A stretch of 11,330 bases of DNA from JARBAU01 sp029237525 (GTDB lineage Archaea > Thermoproteota > Nitrososphaeria > Nitrososphaerales > Nitrososphaeraceae), in contig DATBKT010000234.1 in assembly GCA_036555705.1 (NCBI GenBank), positions 1 to 11,330 on the forward strand, read 5' to 3'. A program made the position numbers and the translations under genes. This document shows, piece by piece, positions 7,381 through 11,330 of the stretch. The notes under the pieces were generated by a model, which saw only the letters and a list, made by a program, of their open reading frames with translations, was not told the origin of the DNA and searched no databases. Position 1 is the stretch's first letter, and each line of letters opens with the position of its first letter.

Positions 7381-7590
7381 ATGATAGGCATAAAATAAAA
7401 ATTAAGAAAAGGAAACGTAAAGATAGATAAAGTCTACAGACAATTGCAAAAACAGCAAAAGTGACAAGAATTAGTAAACATTGCCGCATCTATTTTACAA
7501 TTTCCTACAACCAATTTTAAGTTAGAACAAGGAGACTTTGAAAAGTTGAATGAACTAAATTATTTAAAGGGCTTGATTATTGTTCTATAA
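7381..7590 (+). pseudogene. Decayed small gene with two in-frame stops
   Basis: From ATG 7381 one frame reads MIGIK, TAA (7396-7398), KLRKGNVKIDKVYRQLQKQQ and K, TGA (7462-7464), then QELVNIAASILQFPTTNFKL, EQGDFEKLNELNYLKGLIIV and L to TAA 7588-7590. The amino-acid pattern, with alternating charged and hydrophobic residues and a tidy end, is that of a small helical protein of about 68 residues rather than chance. Both stops lie in one continuous frame, so the gene has decayed by point changes. No family is recognised. The end of this frame overlaps copy 1 of the 22-base direct repeat. Confidence 0.45.
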
Positions 7591-7739
7591 GCAGTCTATT
7601 ATTAATTACCAAAAATCAATCTAAGGGGGTCAAAGACATCCCATTAGTGTGAAGGCTACTGCATTCGAATGGTCGCTATCAACCACTTTGTAGAATTTCA
7701 TTTGAAGCGTCTGATTTTTGTTCTATAATCAGCCTATTA
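7580..7739 (+). repeat. Imperfect 22-base direct repeat pair
   Basis: The sequence TTGTTCTATAA(G/T)CAG(T/C)CTATTA occurs at 7580-7601 and 7718-7739, matching in 20 of 22 bases. The first copy spans the end of the decayed gene. The pair may mark an old local duplication or a short insertion; no transposase or terminal inverted repeats lie between the copies. Confidence 0.6.
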
Positions 7740-8202
7740 ATCCAGTGATATCGTAGCCACATATCTACTCTGGAGAAACGGTTATAGGATAAGGTGATAT
7801 GAATTGTGGACGCGAGATATGTCTTATCCTACACTGAAAATTTGAATTTGTTTGTCTGTCTTTTTTACCTCTGAAGAAAATTATTAAAAAGTTACGACTT
7901 TTGTTCACAATTAATCTGTAATTAGGCACTTTTATTTTATATGGCATTAAGAAATATGAAACAGAAGTAAATTTGAGATAGGAATAAACACTTCAATGAT
8001 CCAATTAATTTTGCACTCCAGAATTAACAAATAATACAATCAGAAGTTCATGCATTTGAAAATTTGTATATTATTATTCTATTATGAATTCAACTAGAAT
8101 TCCTGGTATTGCAATGATAACAGAGATAGCACTGGCAGTAAATTGATAACATACGATATCAGAATTTTAACTGCCTTATCTAACAATATCATGTGAGTAA
8201 AT
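7591..8202. other. Gene-poor stretch before the HTH/coiled-coil gene
   Basis: No convincing gene. The frame at 7630-7740 includes short coding-like scraps (HPISVKATAFEWSLSTTL). A perfect 9-base inverted repeat, TAGGATAAG (7785-7793) and CTTATCCTA (7823-7831), encloses 29 bases. A 60-codon basic open frame on the reverse strand (7765-7947) lacks a ribosome site or family resemblance. ATTTTAAC near 8165 is a weak TATA candidate for the gene that follows. Confidence 0.35.
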
Positions 8203-8208
8203 GTGAAC

Positions 8209-9327
8209 ATGACAGCATTAACAAGACGCACAAAAGAAATCCTTGTCTTAGATCTGTATTATAATCAGGATAAAACATATCGACAAATAGCTAAAGAGGC
8301 AAAAATCTGTCCACGTGATATTAAGACAATAATAGACAAGAAGGATAAAGAGATGGAATTAAATCAATCAATGTCCGTATCATCACAAGCCTTCAATCTT
8401 TTCTTACAAGGAAAAACTCCAATTCAAGTGGCTATTACTCTAAACCTGAAGGAGTCGGAAGTGCATGAATTGTATAAACAATACTTGAGCTTGCAACAAC
8501 TACATGATCTTTATCAAGTCTATGAGAAACTTCAGGATGGTATTGGGCCATTTGTAGAACTATACAGATTAATCGAAGCTGCAGGCATGGACCTAAATCA
8601 TGTGAAAAGACTGCTTGAAGTTGTCAATGGCGAACTACCGAAAGTTGAAGAAATGCATAAAAATCTGCATAGTGACATAATGAATCTCAATCAGAAAAAA
8701 CGAGACACAGAGGCAGCTATCATGAAGCTTAATGGCGATTTGATTTATCTTCGCAACACCGCCGATCATCAAAGGTTTGAGTGCGAAAAACTAGAATCAG
8801 AAAAAAGAAGCATATATCTAAAGAAGATAAGACTAGAGACAGCAGTTAAGGAACTGCAGAATATTCAAGAATATACCAAGATCGAAATGATAGTAAAGAA
8901 GGAAGTAAACAAGATGTTGGGAGATGATAAACAACTACTAAAAGATGCTTTCGAAGTCATAATCGAGTCCTTACTAAATAACCCTTACAGATTACGATCA
9001 TTCATGGAATATTCAATATCAGTTCCATTTACATCGAATTCACTATGTAATACTAATAATACTAATCAGAACGGAAATCATGAAAGGCAACCGAGTGTAT
9101 TTAATGAATGCTATTTCTCTCCAAGTTATGATTCTGACTGTATTCAAGTAGAATACCTTAGAAATATAATATTGAGTGAATCTGAGAAACTTTATAACCA
9201 AAAGATTGAAGAGGTCAAGAATCATATTATCTGTGCAACTGCAGTATGTGGAGACAACAATTTAATTGATGAAAAGCAAAGCATAAAGGCATTACCACTA
9301 TTAGGATTTGCAGAGTCTTCATTATAG
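8209..9327 (+). CDS. HTH plus coiled-coil protein of a Nitrososphaeria-type family
   Basis: The protein has 372 residues from ATG 8209; a GTG at 8203 would add two, and the weak upstream GTGAG does not settle the choice. Residues 1-45 hold a helix-turn-helix like sigma region 4 or resolvase-type domains (RRTKEILVLDLYYNQDKTYR, QIAKEAKICPRDIKTII). Residues 60-92 look like a second HTH-like unit (AFNLFLQGKTPIQVAITLNL). Residues 143-222 are a long coiled coil, so it should form dimers or filaments. The C-terminal ~110 residues are Asn/Ser-rich and less ordered. From memory, close relatives occur in many copies in Nitrososphaera and Nitrosocosmicus genomes; their function is unknown to me. It is probably a cytoplasmic DNA-binding protein. 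Confidence 0.75.
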   Translation: MTALTRRTKEILVLDLYYNQDKTYRQIAKEAKICPRDIKTIIDKKDKEMELNQSMSVSSQAFNLFLQGKTPIQVAITLNLKESEVHELYKQYLSLQQLHDLYQVYEKLQDGIGPFVELYRLIEAAGMDLNHVKRLLEVVNGELPKVEEMHKNLHSDIMNLNQKKRDTEAAIMKLNGDLIYLRNTADHQRFECEKLESEKRSIYLKKIRLETAVKELQNIQEYTKIEMIVKKEVNKMLGDDKQLLKDAFEVIIESLLNNPYRLRSFMEYSISVPFTSNSLCNTNNTNQNGNHERQPSVFNECYFSPSYDSDCIQVEYLRNIILSESEKLYNQKIEEVKNHIICATAVCGDNNLIDEKQSIKALPLLGFAESSL

Positions 9328-9361
9328 ACACAATGTCGAATAATGAACAAATACACTTTCA

Positions 9362-9776
9362 ATGCAGTTAGAGTCAACCGAACTTCATCTAAAACACAAA
9401 TATGAGTAGCAACTTGATAAATCAAGAATAGCAAAACATTACACTATTCTTAAAGCAAAACAGATACCATAGCTAGAAGAAATAATTGAAATTTCAAAAA
9501 TATGCTTGAGACAGATAACAAATGCTTTCAGAGAAGAGACATTTGTAGGCCGTGGCTATATGCCACTAGGAGTGAATGCCATTCCTATTAAAGTTACAAA
9601 AAATCAATATCATAAACGAACTGAATTTACGGAGATAAATAACGAAACTATCAAATCTTCATTGAAATCTAGCTAAAGATAGGTTGGCTCAGGTTTTTAC
9701 AAGGAAAGGTAACAAATATTCTAAATGTGGATGCCGGAATAATAATGCTCATCTATTAGGTGGAGCTAAACTGTAG
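9362..9776 (+). pseudogene. Decayed gene with two TAG stops and one frameshift
   Basis: From ATG 9362 the frame reads MQLESTELHLKHKYE, TAG (9407-9409), QLDKSRIAKHYTILKAKQIP, TAG (9470-9472), then LEEIIEISKICLRQITNAFR, EETFVGRGYMPLGVNAIPIK and on to TAA 9674-9676. The frame one base over continues from 9672 as AKDRLAQVFTRKGNKYSKCG, CRNNNAHLLGGAKL to TAG 9774-9776. Repaired, it would be about 137 residues with a short Cys-x-Cys near its end. The protein character is very clear throughout, but I do not recognise the family. It lies 35 bases after the HTH/coiled-coil gene on the same strand and may once have been in its operon. Confidence 0.6.
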
Positions 9777-9814
9777 CTAGATCGAAAGAAAAATAAAAAG
9801 ATTTTTTTTACCTT

Positions 9815-10537
9815 ATGCTGGCCCACATAAAAGTTGTTATGGAAGCAACCCAGAGTATAATATCAAAAGAACTTAAAAAACAAATCGGTCAGATATTAGA
9901 AGTTGCAAGACAAGATTTCAAAAGGCTAGAAGATAATAAAAAAGAAAGGCTGCTAAGACTCGCAAAGGAGATCAAAGAAATAGGATATCCAAAAAACATG
10001 ATTTGCGAAGAGATTTGTAAGAGTTTAGCTGGAGAGGGAATTTCGGATAGATATATTCGTATGGTTCTACCTGAAGAATATAAGAAGAAAAAATCAGAGA
10101 TGAATGTTATAGTCGACTACGGAAGTACTTCCGTAGTCGCAGATAAGAATCGCATAGAAGACAATTCCTTACCAAAAGAAATCAAAAATGTACTAATTCC
10201 TGACTTGATGCATCAAAAAACAAATCCAACAGTTGATACTGATTTGAAGACATCCCATAATGATCAGATACAAAAAGTGCAACAAGAACATATAGATCAA
10301 GAGAAGGAAGAATTAAAAAACGAAGTCGAAGACCTAAAGAAATGTGTTCAGCAGTTAAAACAAGAGCTGAGCGGACTAAAAGACCGGACTAATGTAGGCC
10401 CAGGACAACAAAAAGTAAAGATCCCAGCTAATGAAATAATAAAGGTACTTATCAATCGTGCAATGAAAATGGGAGCAAAATATTTTGAACTACTTGTTGA
10501 AAATGGAATAGCAAAATTACCAAGAACAAAAGTCTAG
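9815..10537 (+). CDS. HTH-module protein with C-terminal coiled coil
   Basis: The protein has 240 residues from ATG 9815; ATG 9839 is an alternative and fits better if the T-run at 9802-9809 lies upstream of initiation. Residues 44-92 hold the helical basic module shared with the protein at 6424-7242 (LAKEIKEIGYPKNMICEEIC, then GISDRYIRMVLPEEYKKK). Residues about 150-190 form a coiled coil (EKEELKNEVEDLKKCVQQLK). The tail IPANEIIKVLINRAMKMGAK may be a further small helical domain. Codons 100-109 are made from a 26-base perfect palindrome lying in the linker. A dimeric DNA-binding role in element control or partition is a reasonable guess; no family is recognised. Confidence 0.65.
   Translation: MLAHIKVVMEATQSIISKELKKQIGQILEVARQDFKRLEDNKKERLLRLAKEIKEIGYPKNMICEEICKSLAGEGISDRYIRMVLPEEYKKKKSEMNVIVDYGSTSVVADKNRIEDNSLPKEIKNVLIPDLMHQKTNPTVDTDLKTSHNDQIQKVQQEHIDQEKEELKNEVEDLKKCVQQLKQELSGLKDRTNVGPGQQKVKIPANEIIKVLINRAMKMGAKYFELLVENGIAKLPRTKV
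10114..10139. repeat. 26-base perfect palindrome inside a coding region
   Basis: The half-site CGACTACGGAAGT is followed directly by its exact reverse complement, giving 13-base arms with no loop, centred between 10126 and 10127. It is richer in G and C than its surroundings. It encodes the linker residues around VDYGSTSVV of the HTH/coiled-coil protein, where sequence constraint should be low. It may be an operator or partition-type site, or an inserted palindrome. Confidence 0.9.
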
Positions 10538-10539
10538 AC

Positions 10540-10563
10540 GGATCCGCTTATTTGAGCGGATGC
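10540..10563. repeat. Hairpin repeat, copy 2 (GGATCCGCT-N6-AGCGGATGC)
   Basis: Arms ATCCGCT (10542-10548) and AGCGGAT (10555-10561) flank the centre TATTTG. It starts two bases after the stop of the HTH/coiled-coil gene. Arms, flanking bases and spacing equal those of the copy at 5230. Confidence 0.75.
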
Positions 10564-10709
10564 ACTATGATTGAACACACTGGTCATTGTCAATATATAA
10601 AACCCATTTGACTTCACGAGAAGAATTAATGAACCCTCATTTGGGAAAATGGGGCTGTCTGAATTCTTAAGAGTAATTAATGAGGAATTCATGCACTACT
10701 GTACATACT

Positions 10710-10717
10710 ATTTTAAT
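10710..10717 (+). promoter_or_regulatory. TATA-like element of the glyceraldehyde-3-phosphate dehydrogenase gene
   Basis: ATTTTAATA lies about 35-42 bases before ATG 10752, giving an expected start of transcription near 10740 and a leader of about 10 bases. A second TATA-like sequence, AATATATAAAA, lies near 10592-10602 and would give a leader of about 125 bases. Confidence 0.45.
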
Positions 10718-10751
10718 ACCACATAGTCTACATTGATTTGTATCAATTAGT

Positions 10752-11330
10752 ATGAGTAATAAACTGAGGCTGGCAATAAATGGCTTTGGAAGAATTGGAA
10801 GATGTTTTTTAAGGGCTTCTTTAAGAGATCCTGAATTTATGAATTCTGTTAGTATTGTAGCTATAAATGATTTGGCTGATGCAACGACATTGGCTCATCT
10901 TCTAAAATATGACTCTGTATTTGGAAGATTTGATGGCAGCATTGTAACAAAAGTACAAAATGATAATCATAGTGGGAACAAAAATGTCTCAATAATAGTA
11001 AATGATACTATAGAAATTGAAATCCTGTCTGAGAGAGATCCAGCTTTATTACCATGGAAAGAAATGAGAATAGATATAGTATTGGAGTCTTCAGGCAGAT
11101 TTAATGATGCAAAAGAAGCAAGAAAACATCTGGATGCTGGTGCCAAGAAAGTAATAATCTCTGCTCCTGCAAAAAACCCTGATGCTACCATTGTAATGGG
11201 AGTCAATGATGATAAATATGATAGTGAAAATCATCAAATAGTATCAATGGCTTCATGTACCACAAATTGCCTAGCACCAGTAGTTAAGGTATTAAATGAT
11301 AAGTTTGGAATTCAAAAAGGATACATAACT
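10752..11330 (+). CDS. gap: Type I glyceraldehyde-3-phosphate dehydrogenase, N-terminal 193 residues
   Basis: The gene starts at ATG 10752 and runs off the right edge in frame. It catalyses the oxidative phosphorylation of glyceraldehyde 3-phosphate to 1,3-bisphosphoglycerate, or the reverse in gluconeogenesis, in the cytoplasm. The nucleotide-binding fold is clear: GFGRIGR (11-17) and VAINDL with Asp40, which usually favours NAD. The active site SMASCTTNCLAP places the catalytic cysteine at Cys169. The family usually has about 335 residues, so a little over half is present. This is the bacterial/eukaryal type I enzyme, not the archaeal type II enzyme with its different active-site sequence. 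If the host is an archaeon, the gene was probably acquired by transfer. It seems to belong to the chromosome beside the element. Confidence 0.92.
   Translation, partial: MSNKLRLAINGFGRIGRCFLRASLRDPEFMNSVSIVAINDLADATTLAHLLKYDSVFGRFDGSIVTKVQNDNHSGNKNVSIIVNDTIEIEILSERDPALLPWKEMRIDIVLESSGRFNDAKEARKHLDAGAKKVIISAPAKNPDATIVMGVNDDKYDSENHQIVSMASCTTNCLAPVVKVLNDKFGIQKGYIT

Noticed and set aside
7655..7690. tRNA-like TTCGAA sequence
   Set aside because: No acceptor stem or anticodon arm can be formed around it.
7765..7947. 60-codon basic reverse-strand open frame
   Set aside because: No Shine-Dalgarno site, no family resemblance, and it contains a perfect inverted repeat; weak support only.
10967..11206. 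79-codon reverse-strand open frame
   Set aside because: It lies wholly inside the GAPDH gene in the opposite direction and is a shadow.

Overview
The window looks like AT-rich DNA of an ammonia-oxidising archaeon of the Nitrososphaeria, most like Nitrososphaera or Candidatus Nitrosocosmicus. This is an inference from protein families, not from a search. The supporting genes are a tyrosine integrase ending in a GHAGSTYYRK box and a coiled coil, a 57-residue AbrB-type protein, an N-terminal-HTH plus coiled-coil protein of a type I associate with multiple paralogs in this lineage, and TATA-like promoters with occasional Shine-Dalgarno sites. No rRNA, tRNA or CRISPR array was found.

Layout. Positions 1-258 (-) hold the N-terminal end of a one-pass membrane protein running off the left edge. 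Positions 262-1523 (+) hold a tyrosine recombinase split into two frames at a T-run. A convergent wHTH protein (1943-2995, -) lies back to back with a small AbrB/SpoVT-type gene (3041-3214, +), and an inverted repeat covers the wHTH start codon. A two-gene unit follows: a winged-helix protein (3403-4308) whose stop overlaps the start of a RadA/RecA-like ATPase (4308-5135). Positions 5136-6423 are gene-poor, with a palindromic hairpin, a TTTA tetranucleotide repeat and remnants of small genes. Next come an HTH-linker-Cys/His protein (6424-7242, -), a decayed stretch (7249-8202), the HTH/coiled-coil protein (8209-9327, +), a clear pseudogene (9362-9776, +) and a second protein carrying the same N-terminal module (9815-10537, +). 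From 10752 the window ends in a type I glyceraldehyde-3-phosphate dehydrogenase, probably ordinary chromosome.

Interpretation. The stretch from about 260 to about 10,560 reads as an integrated mobile element, or the merged remains of several: integrase at one end, DNA-binding proteins, a RecA-fold ATPase, no recognisable metabolic genes inside, and at least three small genes broken by stops or single-base shifts. The most interesting parts are the translationally coupled wHTH/RadA-like pair, a hairpin repeated with identical arms and a different 6-base centre at 5230 and 10540, a 26-base perfect palindrome inside a coding region, and a possible -1 slippery site in the integrase. Neither element end could be proved, because no convincing att repeat was found.
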